64,000 nt of DNA from Macrocystis pyrifera (GCA_031763025.1 JASSKH010000002.1:1666929-1730928); one strand, 5' to 3'. Shown: positions 1 through 11,876, counted from the first letter of the stretch. The notes: generated by a model not told the origin, from the letters alone. Made by a program: numbers and translations.

Positions 1-269
1 AAAGCGTGTCCGTCCAGAAGGGGTGGTCCCATACGTGGCGAGCGCGGCTGCTGCTGTTGCTGTTGATAGACGCGTAGGACGGACGTGGGGAGAGGCGTAT
101 TCTAGATCGGGCACCAGGGGGGGGGGTTCCCGGTGAGCGGCACAACGACAAGCCCTTCCTTTTTTCTGCTCTAGTCTTTCCATCGTGCGCCAAACAAAGG
201 AAAATGGAGCTGCTCTTCTATATCTCTCTACAGTAGTAGTAAGTGATCAACACGCATTGTGGTAGTGAG

Positions 270-373
270 TAACGGGGGTCCATAGTTAACAGGACCTATG
301 ATGTACATAAAAACCAATATATTTGCCTATTTTTACTAACAAAATTTGGTCCCGTTAACTATGGACCCCTGTA
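270..373 (+). mobile_element. MITE family A copy
   Basis: Palindromic element with the left end AACGGGGGTCCATAGTTAAC and mirrored right end. The AT-rich core contains the family motif AAAAACC..TATATTTGCC. Ends are slightly diverged (CCCCTGTA on the right). Confidence 0.85.
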
Positions 374-644
374 GTACCTGCTCAATAGGCTAATGTGGCA
401 AAAGGGACACACGTCTTTGATAGTGTGTCCCGACAGGAATCTCCTACATACCACTGTACAGCACACACAGCACACTGTGCGGTATATGCAGGGATGCACC
501 TCACCGGAGAGCTCTGCTATTATTTATCGTGTGTCTCGGAGCAGGTGTTGTTTCTGCACTCTATCCACATGCACCTCTATCTTACTCTAATTCCAAGTGT
601 TTAGCGCCCACAACTGGAAATACAAGCCGAAGGGGGCAAATTCA

Positions 645-706
<62 letters not shown>

Positions 707-707
707 A
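645..707. repeat. (ACT)n microsatellite
   Basis: About 21 uninterrupted ACT triplets ending in AATAGTAACC. Confidence 0.95.
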
Positions 708-744
708 TAGTAACCAATAATACTACTTTATCTACTCGTATTTC

Positions 745-782
745 ACCCACCCCCGCCCACCCACCCACCCACCCACCCACCC
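745..782. repeat. (CCCA)n microsatellite
   Basis: CCCA/CCCACC repeats over ~38 bases. Confidence 0.85.
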
Positions 783-851
783 CCTTCGTTTTGTTTGTCC
801 ATCCCATTTATTATCTTCGCCCTTCTTCTCTCGCCCTCTCCTATTTTTTCA

Positions 852-960
852 AGAGGCCATATAGTAAATAGGATCGAAACTTTGTTCGTAAAAATAGAGA
901 AAGATATAGGTTTTTGTCTGTACCGTAGATGTCCTATTTACTACGTACGGTCCCCCGTAA
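852..960 (-). mobile_element. MITE family A copy, inverted
   Basis: Core reads as the reverse complement of the family consensus (GTAAAAATAGAGAAAGATATAG). The left end is damaged; the right end GGTCCCCCGTAA is intact. Confidence 0.75.
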
Positions 961-1239
961 ACAGGCTTAAAACTCTCAGATCCGGGGTCACACGGAAAAG
1001 GCGCTACTACTTCCGCCTCTCCCCACTACCTCACCTCACTACGTACGGTTCGTGCCCCCCTTCTACTTTCTTTCATCGCGATAGCACGTCGTCAGCCCTC
1101 TTTTTCTTCGCTAGTCGACTCGCGTTTTGATTTGGGCCTGCTACCCTACCCTCTATAATAATAGAAAATGTGGGGTATGAGGCGGAACTATCTCGTACTA
1201 CTGCTGTAGTTACAATATATCACTGCTGCCTTTGTAGTA

Positions 1240-1471
1240 TTACGGGGGTCTATAGTTAACAGGAACTATGTCATACATAAAAACCTATATATATATAAAC
1301 CTATATATATATATAGGTATTTTTACTATTACGGGGGTCCATAGTTAACAGGACCTATGATGTACATAAAAACCTATATATTTTCCAGTTTTTAATAACA
1401 AAATTTGGTCCCGTTAACTATGGTCCCCCGTAATAACAATATTTGGTCCTGTTTACTATGGTCCCCCGTAA
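1240..1471 (+). mobile_element. MITE family A copy interrupted by another copy of itself
   Basis: The left half (1240-1328) and right half (1434-1471) form one element flanked by TA at 1238-1239 and 1472-1473. Its core TTTTACTAACAATATTTGG is split at TA by the copy at 1329-1433. The left half also carries an expanded TATA-rich stretch. Confidence 0.85.
1329..1433 (+). mobile_element. MITE family A, nested reference copy (105 bp)
   Basis: The element starts TTACGGGGGTCC and ends GGTCCCCCGTAA. TA at 1327-1328 and TA at 1434-1435 are the duplicated target inside the host copy. This defines the boundaries and the TA target preference seen in Tc1/mariner-type (Stowaway-like) MITEs. There is no coding capacity. 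Confidence 0.9.
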
Positions 1472-1717
1472 TAGTGTCTTTTGATTCACTCACTTACAAC
1501 ATATATCTATTAGACACACGAGGTAAATGCGGCGTATATACATGCCGGCAAAACATTGCAAGTTGCTTTTTTTCACGCTGATACGCACAGCAGTACGCCT
1601 GGTAGAAGCGTCACACTCAGAAAGCGGCCACCTGTTGGAGAAAGAAGCGCACACAAAACGCTTGTATAACCCCCACGGCCTAATAAAAAATTGAAAGATA
1701 TATACTTTTGACCCTTG

Positions 1718-1833
1718 TAAAAACGGCAGTCCCATATAGGGGACAAACCCACTCAAATTTCAAGTAGTTTGTCCCAAACCACTCAAATTTGAAGTAGTTT
1801 GTCCCAGACCACTCAAATTTCAAGTAGTTTGTC
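1718..1833. repeat. Palindrome family C with 3x30-bp tandem core
   Basis: Contains CAGTCCC..GGGGACAAACC at the left. The internal unit ACTCAAATTTCAAGTAGTTT is repeated three times with a 30-bp period (1751-1840). The expected right end is lost. Confidence 0.6.
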
Positions 1834-1993
1834 CCCGAAGGTGTCAATTGGGCGTGCTGTTTGTTGGACACTGCTGTGTAGGTGCAGTTCTGCACCACGC
1901 TGTCCTAAAATATATAGGGACCACTTATATTATAAACTATTTAACGTACAACATTGTTATATTTAGGGACGTAGTTGCAGTTGAGAAGCTACC

Positions 1994-2018
1994 ACTGCTG
2001 CTGCTGCTGCTGCTGCTG
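1994..2018. repeat. (CTG)n microsatellite
   Basis: Eight CTG triplets, non-coding context. Confidence 0.9.
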
Positions 2019-3677
2019 TGAGACTTGTGTACATACAAAGGAAATCGTTTGGTCTTCATACGGGTGAGTATTCATGTCGAAAAGATCGCAAGATTTACGC
2101 TAAGAGAGGTATACACTACTAATATAAAACCCTGTAATATCGTGCCACACGCGTAGCTTTCCTCCACAGACTACTGTCGTACTGCGTAGGGAGGATAGCT
2201 ACCACCATGTTATACCCACCAGCAGTAGCCAGAATCCGTCTATATGACAACAGTCAGTAGCTGACCATCGGTTACGTATAGTCTCCCATAGCGAGTAGGT
2301 CTTGGAGCAAAAGCAGCAGTCAGTGCGACCTGCTACTACGAGAGGCAGTACAAGCGGCGCGGCACGTGCCTACTGCGGGGATTCCATCAAGATTGTAGGG
2401 CGAAAAACGTGCTGTGCAGCTATCGGCATATGTTGGCCGGCGCGCGTTCTGGTTACCCACGGCTCTCCCGCCGCTTGCGGTGGCAAGGTGGTATACTCTG
2501 CAGAATGTATTGATGCGGGGCACTTATTGCCGTCGAAGTATGTATCTGGTGTGCACACACCTAAGGCCATGCAGGGGCACGTGACAATTTGCTTGCCGTC
2601 TGTACAGTATAGTACAAGGTATATATGCACGTATCGTGCCTGGCATTTTGGTCACTATTGCTATTGCTGAGTACTTCTCTGTCTGAAATCACAAGGAATG
2701 CGTGTGTACTATTATTAAAAACATCGGATACAGACGGTTTTCACACTAAGGTATAGTGAGATGTGCCAGAGATAGATGCAATACTGCTTGATCCAGTTAT
2801 TTTGCTTCTTCTCGTGTCTGTGGCTCAAACCCACCAGAACAAAAGCCACTTCGCTTAATGTATAGTAGAACGAAGGAGACATAACATCAGTCCGCCGGCG
2901 ACTGGTCAACAACACGCATACGTTCTGTTGCTTGCTGCGCGATCGGTCATATACGCACACTGACTGCACCGCGCGCGCGCCCCGCTTGTTGTCCGCGCCG
3001 TGAAAATGACACGAGCGAGCGCCATTTCCATCCCGTGCAACTTACAGGACCTACACGGCTGCACTCTCTGCCACACCACATCCACACCAACCAACCCACA
3101 AGCCTCTCTGCAAGCAGAACGTTGGAACGTGCACTACCACCGTTGTAGTACTGCTGTAGTAGCACAGTACGCGCATGGCGCCTGTTTTAGATGCTTCCTT
3201 CGTTTTTACATGACCTAGCATTTCCAAGGGTAGGGCTATTAATACCACACCCCAACGTATTCACGTTGCCACCATAGTCGGATCGGAGAACCTATCGATC
3301 CCCGGCTGGAGCGCACTGCGTACTACCGTAGACGTGCCGGTTCTCTCGCGGTTGGCGTACGACTCGTGCAGCTTTTTGTCCTCCATGTCGTAACGCTCCA
3401 TGTCGTAACGCGATAGTAGCCACTCTAACTCGACCTGGAGGCTTGCTTGGTGTGGTGGGTGTGGTCTTTGGCCACAATCTTTCATCCAACAAAGGAAAGA
3501 GTGTATACATACGTTTTGCGGGTATTCTTGGCCTGTAAAGTTGAATCCAGGCTTTCTTTCATGTATTATACGCCAGTGTGTATATATATATATATACACC
3601 AGGTATGTACGTATGCACTTGCTGTCTCTCTGCTTGATAAGGGTTATGACAACGAACCAAGTTATACCTGGTATATA

Positions 3678-3777
3678 TTACGGGGGTCCGTTAATAGGAC
3701 CTATGGTATAGATAAAAACCTATATATTTACTTATGTTTTTACTAATAAAATTTGGTCCCGTTAACTATGGACCTAT
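3678..3777 (+). mobile_element. MITE family A copy, right end decayed
   Basis: TA-flanked on the left (3676-3677). The left end has a small deletion (GGGGGTCCGTTAATAGG), and the right end diverges after TATGGACC. Confidence 0.75.
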
Positions 3778-5002
3778 GTTTATACCCTCGTAGTTGCACA
3801 CATCAAGCTGCAAGACCACGCAGGTGGCACAGCTCTGTTGCGAACAATGCCGGATCTTACACGAAGAAGAGGGCACGCGCAACACTGCTTACAGAACGTT
3901 CTCAGCACAGGGCCTCTCGGGAGGCGTCGAAGAGAGCTTTACTTTGCTTGTGAGGCTTGTGCTTCGTTGCGAGGTCGCCTCGCATATACAACATAGTTAG
4001 CGAAACGAGTGGATGAACACTCTCCCATTTTGAACTATGCGCTCGAATTACCATGTGTAGGGTAAGTAAGGTGCACTGACGCATGCTGCGATGGAAGACG
4101 GCGTGCACTATTTTTTTTTTTCCGTAGCTTCTCGCTTGAACAGCTCTACCATATATAATATTACGAAGCAAGTTCACCCAACCACTGTTTTTGGAGTGGG
4201 GGGAAAAAAGTGCTGCTATTTACATCACGCGAGGAACAAAAAACAAGTGCTACTACATACAGCAACACTGCAAGAATACAACGAAAATATAGCAACACAA
4301 TGATGAAGAAATTCCGACGATTTTGGGCTAAGGGGAACCCCGTCATCCAGAAAACGTTGCTGCCCGATTTGCTACCTCCATCATCATCGTAGCACGCGCG
4401 ATGAGTACATGGGTACTACTGCTGTAGTGTCGCGGGCTCCTCCTAAAGGCAAAACATTTCCGACTGATGGGACTTCTCCGCAGCCATCACTGAGGGACTA
4501 CACCTAATGGCGTGTCGTCCCACGGTATATGTATCATAGTGGTTGCACTTTTTCTTTACTCGATATTTTCTGACCGGTTGAGATCCCCGAGGGAGCAGCA
4601 GCTGCCGGTCACAATGATACCTTTATTAGCATATTGATTTTAGGACTATACTCGGTGTAGGGCTTACTAGGTACGGGCATAGCGTTTGGTCTGGTTCCGT
4701 AAACAACCTTCTTCGAAGTAATCTTTTCGGGTGAGATATTGAGCTCCTCTCATGCGAGGAGCTCAGAAAATAATAAGCCGCCGCCTCTCCAATAGGGCGG
4801 CACTTTGCTCTGTGGTAGTGCCGGTCTAGGCGCCAGAAAATACCGCCGGCATTGTATAGAGGCAAACGACACTACTATACTCCGCCTACACCCACATTAA
4901 TCAATCCCATCCATATGCCAAGCGATTTCACAGCGCCACTACATATGGCGGGCAGCCAGCACTACTCGACCGGCAACATGGTGGGACCACCCCAGCTTTA
5001 TA

Positions 5003-5109
5003 TTACGGGGGTCCATAGTTAATAGGACCTATGGTATATAAATAAGAACCTCTATATTTACCTATTTTCACTAAGAATATTTGGCCCTGTTTACTATGGT
5101 CCCCCGTAA
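5003..5109 (+). mobile_element. MITE family A copy
   Basis: Both ends intact (TTACGGGGG / CCCCCGTAA) with TA on both sides. The left arm is of the GTTAATAGG type and the right arm of the GTTTACTATGG type, so the two arms are mismatched. Confidence 0.85.
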
Positions 5110-5203
5110 TAGTATACTCTTGCGTATGTTGTCCTCCGACAAGCGTGTATCGCGCATGTTCCGGTAAGACCTAGTAAGCCGACGATCTTCTAATATCGCA
5201 GTA

Positions 5204-5322
5204 CTACGGGGAACAATATTAAATAGGACCCGCGGTACACACAAGAAAAATAAATAAAGATATATATATATTTGCTGTTGTTACCAACAATATTTGGACC
5301 TGCTTACTATGGTTCCCCGTAA
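5204..5322 (+). mobile_element. MITE family A copy, diverged
   Basis: Flanked by TA at 5202-5203 and 5323-5324. The left arm is altered (CTACGGGGAACAATATTAAA) and the core carries an A-rich expansion. Confidence 0.7.
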
Positions 5323-5593
5323 TAATATCAATAGTACCGTCAAAAAGAGCGCCGGGTTCGCGCAGGGGTCCGGAAACGGGAAAAAAAGGGATGCTACTAG
5401 TAGTAAAGTCGCGCACGAATATTTTCGGAAGGCTCTCTCGATCAGATAGACCTTTCTCCGAAAAAGTAGGCCTCTCCCTTTCGTTGTTGTTTGTGATCTT
5501 GTGGCACGCCCTTTCCGTTCCGGATAATACCGACGTCTGAAAAACGATCGTACGCCCGTGCGCTTCAACGTTCTTCATTGTAGCCCTTCTCAC

Positions 5594-5670
5594 AGGCCTG
5601 CAGTCCCGCTATATGGAGACAAACCAGTCATTTTTCAACTACTTTGTCCACAAAACGGGACTGTAGTCCA
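5594..5670. repeat. Palindrome family C copy
   Basis: GCCTGCAGTCCCG..GGAGACAAACC on the left is mirrored by TTTGTCCACAAAACGGGACTG on the right. The element is non-coding. Confidence 0.65.
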
Positions 5671-5841
5671 AACAGCCCCGGAGGGATCAAGTAAGACGGC
5701 GCACAAGGCCAAGCCAAGGGCCTCAACGTTCGCCCCACCCGACTGCCGTGTTTTGAAACGTACAAACGTTTCTTCCGAGCCGAGAACCGGTACTGAACCC
5801 CGTTGGACCCGCAGGCCCGTTCTGTGAACAGGCCACTCGAG

Positions 5842-6206
5842 TGGCGTTCTACGATGATAGAGGTCCACCCTGAATTTTTCTGAGGCCCCTCGCTTGAGGA
5901 GCTCCATATCTCGCCCGAAAACTGACTTGAAAAAAAAAAAAAAATCAAGTTGCATCCGGATGAATAATCCCATGACCCAAAAGTATTACTAAAAAATGTC
6001 GTTTTTCGGAACGACATTGGCCTTCCGACGATTTCGGGTCAACCCCTTTAGTACAGCGGTCCCGATGTTGGGGACAAACCAGTCTAATTCCAAGTGATTT
6101 GTCCCCGAAACGGGACTGCGGTACTAAAAAGGGTTAAGGAACCTTGTCATTCGGAAAACAGTTTGGCGGAAATGTGCTACCTCTATCGCAGAACCCTGTC
6201 TCAAAT
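5842..6206 (+). mobile_element. Family B element with family C palindrome nested inside
   Basis: The left end GCGTTCTACGATGATAGAGG and the right end CTACCTCTATCGCAGAAC are inverted copies. The element holds the family hallmarks TTTTTCTGAGGC, GGAGCTCCATATC and TTCCGACGATTT. It is interrupted at about 6047-6138 by a family C palindrome, after which the GGGTTAAGGAACC motif resumes. Confidence 0.7.
6047..6138. repeat. Palindrome family C copy nested in family B
   Basis: The inverted ends are CCCTTTAGTACAGCGGTCCC and GGGACTGCGGTACTAAAAAG. The centre is GGGGACAAACC..TTTGTCCCC. It splits the host B motif GGGT(C/T)AA, which is present on both sides and could be a target duplication. Confidence 0.65.
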
Positions 6207-6969
6207 TCTACAGGTAGTTTTTTCCCCTATACGGGATTGCAGTCCTAAGAGGGTGAGCCGAGACATAATCTCACTTTTCTCTTCTTGAACGCCCCCCCTT
6301 CTACTTTACCAGCATATTACTCCGTCCCTTAGTATATGGATGGACGGGTTCGGATTGAACATTAATATAATATTGATCCCTAGGTTTCAAGAGAAAACGA
6401 TACCAGGGTATATATCTCGTTAAGCTTTACGCTCACATTTTTCATCGTGCACCGAGGCCACAAAATGTACTTTTTGATTTTCTTACCGTTTGTCGTCGAT
6501 ATGTTTTGATTTTTTCATCGATTCGGGTCAAGACTCGCTCATTTTCCCCCCTACAATACAGCAGCCACAGGGTTTCGGAGCAGGCGGAGAGGGCTCCCTC
6601 ACACTGCTGTTGGTCTCATAAACACCAAGAGCACACCCTTGGGTACCGTAGCATGCGCCTATCGTCACAACGCGCAAAAAAAAAAACACGCCTGCCACGG
6701 TAGAGGTATTTTTTTCGGTATTCCTCTTTTTTCTTCAGTTCCTGTTTTTGTTGGATGAACTATTTCTGACTGGCGGCACTCCTTAAGGGCACTGTAGAAC
6801 TGCCCAACATCGTTAGAGCATTGTTCGTGAGGTCGTTCGTTCATAAGGGGGACTGCACCGATATTGGTACAATTTTGCTGAGTGTATTCTCAGGTCTGAT
6901 TGGTGTAACCACGCAGCTTCCACACGCTCGAATTAATGGGATTCTACAGCACCGTAGCCACCTTTTTGT

Positions 6970-7055
6970 TTTCAGGACCGCAGTCCTGCTCTGGGGACAA
7001 ACCAGCCAACTTATGAGTAACCTGTCTCCAATATGGGACTGCGCCTCTGCAAGGG
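6970..7055. repeat. Palindrome family C copy
   Basis: CAGGACCGCAGTCCTGCTCTG at the left mirrors TATGGGACTGCGCCTCTGCA at the right, around GGGGACAAACC. Confidence 0.6.
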
Positions 7056-7174
7056 TTGTGTGTCCGGCATGACAGAAATACGCGTTGCACATTGTCAGAT
7101 GGTCCGGCAGCAAATGGAACACCCGGCAATCATAATATATATATATATATATATATACGCTGATACTATGATTA

Positions 7175-7278
7175 ATACGGGGGTCCATAGTTAACAGGAC
7201 CCATGTTGTACGTAAAAACCTATATATTTATCCATTTTTTACTGACACCATTTGGTCCTATTACTATGGACCCCCGTT
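7175..7278 (+). mobile_element. MITE family A copy
   Basis: ATACGGGGGTCCATAGTTAA left end and TATGGACCCCCGTT right end around the usual AT-rich core. It lies just after an (AT)n microsatellite. Confidence 0.8.
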
Positions 7279-7370
7279 ATCGTGATTCTTGTCGCCATTT
7301 TTCTCCGCACACGTACGTACGTACGATGAAAATAGATAGATGTAGGCCAGGCTGTTTTTCTGTCGGTTTT

Positions 7371-7532
7371 ACCCTTTCAGGACTGCAGTCTCGTTTGGGG
7401 GATAATCCAGTCAAAATTCAAGTAGTTTGTCCCCGAAATGGGGCCGCAGTGACTGCGAACCTGTTTTCGGGACAAATCCATCAAATTCTAAGTGATTGGT
7501 CCCCAAAACGGGACTGCAGTTCTAAACGGGTT
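7371..7532. repeat. Palindrome family C, double unit
   Basis: Two head-to-tail palindrome units share a central GGGGCCGCAGTGACTGCGAA. Outer ends are CAGGACTGCAGTCTCG and CGGGACTGCAGTTCTAAA. Confidence 0.6.
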
Positions 7533-7537
7533 AACTA

Positions 7538-7640
7538 TTACGGAGGTCCATAGGTAATATAACCTATGTTATTCATAAAAACCTATATATTTATCTATTT
7601 TTACTTCCCCTTTTTATCTATTTACTATGGTCCTCCGTAA
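7538..7640 (+). mobile_element. MITE family A copy
   Basis: TA-flanked on both sides. The TTACGGAGGTCC and GGTCCTCCGTAA ends carry matching changes in both arms, as if one arm had been corrected by the other. Confidence 0.8.
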
Positions 7641-8145
7641 TAGGCGCTTTTGATGGCTTTTTTTCTCACAACAAAGTATATCGACGTTTTTTTTTTTTCC
7701 GGAAGGCATCAAGAGCCCCGGGAAAATCTTGGGAAAATTTAGGTGCCGCTCCGACCGTGCGTAGCGTGCGTCAAAAGGTTTCAAGTATATGTTCCATAAG
7801 TGGAGCCTCATCATTCATGTTCTTATGTGCGAACATGCGTCTTAAATCTCCCAATTTCCTTGAAAAAAGTGTTCCAAATTTCGTACACGCTACCAATTTA
7901 TTGAAGTGCTCCCAGTTTCCTCGAAGAAGGCTCCCAATGTACCTTAAAACCTCCAAGTTTCCCAGGCGGGCCCAAACGATTCAAGTGTTCCCAATTTTAC
8001 TGAGAGCGATGCCACTTTACAAGGGTGGTGCCTTATTTTCTGAGCTCCTTGTAGCACTACTCACATGATGAGGAGCTTAAGCTCTTCCCCCAAACAAGAC
8101 TTCCGGTCGTCGAACCAAACCCGACCAAGATTTCTCTGCCTTTTA

Positions 8146-8257
8146 TTATGGAGGACCACACAGTATAAACAGCACCTGCGGTACACACCAAAACCTGTAT
8201 ATTTCCCTGTTTTTACTAACAAAATTCGGTCCCTACTTTTACTACGGTTCCCCGGAA
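8146..8257 (+). mobile_element. MITE family A copy, diverged
   Basis: TA at 8144-8145 and 8258-8259. TTATGGAGGACC left end, GGTTCCCCGGAA right end, and the core AAAACCTGTATATTTCCCTG. Confidence 0.75.
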
Positions 8258-8727
8258 TAGTCCTAGAACGAAAGACACACTCGTTACTTTCTCATATAAT
8301 AGTAACCGGACGTCAAACTTTCCTCGCTGGAGGATCTCAACCGGTCAGGAATATATTGCCTCAGAAGGCAAAAAGAGCTACCCCTCTCTCCCGCAGGATG
8401 AGTCTTGAGCCCTCCCAATTTTTTAGATGATCCCTACGTATTTTCTTCAACGCGGTCGCGTAGTGCAGTGCATTAGAGCTGCCGGGCGTGTTTCATTTCT
8501 TGTGAGGTATGGCGTCTGGTTCGCGTGGTGGCAAAGAAGCGGCGAAGCAAAACGTGGGGTTTTGCTGCGGCGGGGGGAGGCGGGGGGGGGGGGGTGGCGG
8601 GATAAATCTGAGAACCGGGAGACACTTTCCACGCGGCGGACCTGTACATGCTTTGCTGTGGGGGGCTCTATGTTTATTCGCATGTGCGATCATCACGTAG
8701 ACCGGAAAATCTGAGGGTGCAACATTT

Positions 8728-8926
8728 CGTTTCTGAGGCCCCCCACTTGAGGAGCTCTTATAATTTCACCCAAAAGCTGGTTAAAAAAACCCCCAAAGTA
8801 GAATGGTTGATGAATAATCCCACGGCCTAGGTTTGCATTTTTTTTTTTGCCGAACCAGAACGTAGTCCCGACGATTCTGGGTTAAGGAACCCCTTCCATT
8901 CGGAAAATATTGTTGCCAAAATATAT
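8728..8926 (+). mobile_element. Family B element, ends lost
   Basis: The internal B sequence is recognisable: TTTCTGAGGCCCCCCACTTG, GGAGCTCTTATAATTTCACC and CGACGATTCTGGGTTAAGG. Neither terminal repeat is preserved. Confidence 0.6.
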
Positions 8927-9802
8927 ATGCTGCTTGTGTGTCGGAGAAGGGGTCGATGAGTAGCACTCCCAGGACCGATTGGCTGTTCGAATTACTCCAA
9001 CTCAGGGCAAACTGCAATCTAAGCATTTTGTCTCCTAAACGGGACTGCAGTCCTGCCAGGGTTAAGGCCCGAGCGATGTTGGCACATACATTCTGGCCGA
9101 TATAGTTACGTTCAACATCCCCCATGCGATTCATTTCACGGTATTGTAAGGATTGCACGTTTTGGGCTGAAATGTTTTCTGACCGGTTGAGCTCTTGAAA
9201 TGAGCAATGATAATAATTAGTATACCAGGCACCCTTCATTAAATAGTGTGAATGATGGCATTGCTTTCAGCAGCATATGTATTTTGTTTCATTACTATTG
9301 GTAGCAACTGTCACCCTTTTTCAAATTAGATTTTAAAATTTGACTGGAGCAAGCAGAGCCATTAAAAGGGGGACTGCATGGTTAGTATAATCATGTCGAG
9401 CAATCAGGTTTGATTTATACTAGGGTATATAGTGCTTTCCATGTTTTAAGCCATTACTGAAATCTATATCTGCCCTTTGCATGTGGATATGATTCGAATA
9501 TTACCTGGTATTATTTATTAACATCACTATGTATTGCACGCATAGGCCATGTTCTGCAGTAAGATGTCTCCCCCTTTGTCAAGATATAATAGTACACACC
9601 AGTGCCGTAGTTCAAGTCATTACTTGATGAACTTATTCCGCACCACCCTATCCATGTATTATCTACCCTATATACTAGTGTTTGCATATTTATTTAAAAC
9701 AAGTACCTGGTAGTATACAGCTACACATTTCTCGAGACATTCTTTTTAATTTATTTCCCCCCACGCAGTACTCGTAGTATTGATGCCTGTTTGAGCATGG
9801 GG

Positions 9803-10056
9803 CGCGTTCTACTATAAAGGTAGCACTTTTCCGCTGAACATTTTTCTGAATGACAGGGCTCCTTCCTTAACCCAAAATCGTCGGAATGTCAATCTTGCTT
9901 CGAAAAACGACGTAAATGTATACTTGGGCCATGGGATTAATCCTCTGGATGCAATTCGATTTTTGCTGGAGTCAGTGTTCGGGTGAGGTATGGAGCTCCT
10001 TAAGGTCAAGTGAGGAGCCTCTGTAAATTTAGGGTGTGAACCTCCATAGTAAAACG
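9803..10056 (-). mobile_element. Family B element, inverted
   Basis: Reads as the reverse complement of the family: GCGTTCTACTATAAAGGTAG at the left, CCTTAACCCAAAATCGTCGG inside, GGAGCTCCTTAAGG and GAACCTCCATAGTAAAACGC at the right. It encodes no protein. Confidence 0.7.
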
Positions 10057-10168
10057 CCTCATGGATTTTCTACAGTCTGCTCCCGAGTGCGCACAGCATC
10101 TATCTATCCATCGGGTAAAGCTCCCCTTTGATCCCTGAACAGCAGTCTTCGGATGAGGCTTATAGCTG

Positions 10169-10272
10169 CTACGGAGGACCGTAGTAAATAGGACCAAATA
10201 TTGTTAGTAAAAATAGGTAAATATATAGGTTTGCATGCATACCGTAGGTCCTATTAACTATGGACCCCCGTA
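10169..10272 (-). mobile_element. MITE family A copy, inverted
   Basis: CTACGGAGGACCGTAGTAAA left end, TATGGACCCCCGTA right end, core GTAAAAATAGGTAAATATAT. Confidence 0.8.
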
Positions 10273-10613
10273 GTAGTCAAGCGAAAAGGTTAATAAAAAT
10301 GGGATCCGAAACGTACCTTACCTCTATCCGGCAGAATGAAGACTGCCGCTCCGGTGAGAACGATCCGGCTCCCGCACTCCACGACCTCGTACTACCAACG
10401 CAGCAGTAAGTAGTAGCATGCTGTTACGCTGGTAATATCGGCGGTGCATGCTACGGTTGGGATGCACCGGGATGTTTCCGAGGTTCTCTCCACGTGGGAG
10501 GAGGTTGGGTGACTATACTCCAACCATTGTTGACTCATGCCACGGTAGGGGTTGCGCTTTGGCCTTCTGAGGCAACATGCTTTGGACCGGGGAGCTCCTC
10601 GAGCGATGAACTA

Positions 10614-10718
10614 TTATGGGGGGCCATAGTAAATAGGACCTAAGGTAACACAAAAACCTATATGTTTACCTATTTTTATTTAACAATATTTGGTCCTATT
10701 TAGTATGGTCCCCCGTAA
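10614..10718 (+). mobile_element. MITE family A copy
   Basis: TA on both sides. TTATGGGGGGCCATAGTAAA and GGTCCCCCGTAA ends; 105 bp like the reference copy. Confidence 0.85.
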
Positions 10719-11184
10719 TAGTACCGCTTACAGTATTTTAACGGTACGTACCAGGTACCTCGTGTGTGACACGTTTGGTACGAAGTAGTGTATTGGTTGC
10801 AGGAGTAGTGCGTAGAAATCTTGATCTGCTTGCGTGAACATATGTTTGGGGTAATATCTTGAGCTCAGAAAATAATAAAAAGGCACTATTATTAGCCCTA
10901 TAGGCTGGCATTGCTCCGAACTGGCTTAAGAGTGAAAAATGAAAGGTTAACTCGACGAGCTGTATGGTGTATGGCCTCAGGCACTACGTTGTTGCGAGAA
11001 ACACGTTAAAAAAACCCCGATATTCTTGGTTGATATTTCGCTGGAGATGCCAGTGGGGGGGGGGGGGGGCAGCGATCTGTCGCTGTTTGGCGGACGAGCT
11101 CCAGGAACATTTTGGGTTTTGGAGGCCTGTTGTTCGCCAGTCGGTTTGGGATGCCGGTCATATACTCGTCTTCGTTTTGTACGA

Positions 11185-11291
11185 TTACGGGGGACCACAT
11201 TTAATAGGACCAAATATTGTTAGCAATAATAGGGAAATGTATATAGGTTTTTGTGTGTACCGTAGGTCCTATTTACTATGGTCCCCCGTAA
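11185..11291 (-). mobile_element. MITE family A copy, inverted
   Basis: TTACGGGGGACC and GGTCCCCCGTAA ends. The core GTTAGCAATAATAGGGAAAT is the reverse of the consensus. Confidence 0.8.
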
Positions 11292-11644
11292 TTGACATTT
11301 TCTTCGTCATCAAAGTTTGAGATTGACAAACAAACACTGCGCATTGTCGGAAAGCAAACATGACGGTAATAGCAATAACACTAACTATTGGGTAGTTCCT
11401 TGGACAAGAGTCCCTGTCACACCCAGAAAAAAACTAAAATCGCTACCGCTATGGTAGAGGGGTGGGCGTGTGATTTCCTGAGGATCCTCGCTTGCGCTGG
11501 AGATGTATGTGTAAATCACCCCAACACAGCGGTCAGCAAAAAAAAAATGTGTAACGCCTACATACATATAACAACCAGCTCTCATGATGGCCTCGGGTCT
11601 ACACATACAAAAAAAAATCGAGATTCACTTACAAAAAACGACTA

Positions 11645-11749
11645 TTACGGAGGTCCATAGTTAACGGGACCAAATTTTGTCAGTAAAAATAGGCAAATAT
11701 ATATGTTTTTATGTACACCATAGGTCCTGTTAACTATGGACCCCCGTAA
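11645..11749 (-). mobile_element. MITE family A copy, inverted
   Basis: TTACGGAGGTCCATAGTTAA and TTAACTATGGACCCCCGTAA ends with TA flanks; 105 bp. Only 8 bp separate it from the next copy. Confidence 0.85.
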
Positions 11750-11757
11750 TATTAATA

Positions 11758-11867
11758 TTAGGGGTTCCGTAGTGAATAGGACCAAATATTCTCAGAAAAA
11801 AAATAGGGAAATATGTATGTTTTTATGTATACGATAGGTCCCTCCTATTAACTATGGACCCCCGTGA
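11758..11867 (-). mobile_element. MITE family A copy, inverted
   Basis: Its right end, TATGGACCCCCGTGA, is well kept. The left end is worn (TTAGGGGTTCCGTAGTGAAT). Confidence 0.75.
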
Positions 11868-11876
11868 TACCTGGTA

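Noticed and set aside
8427-8714. Possible tRNA-like or coding segment around a G-run
   Set aside because: No cloverleaf could be drawn and the frames depend on the poly-G run.
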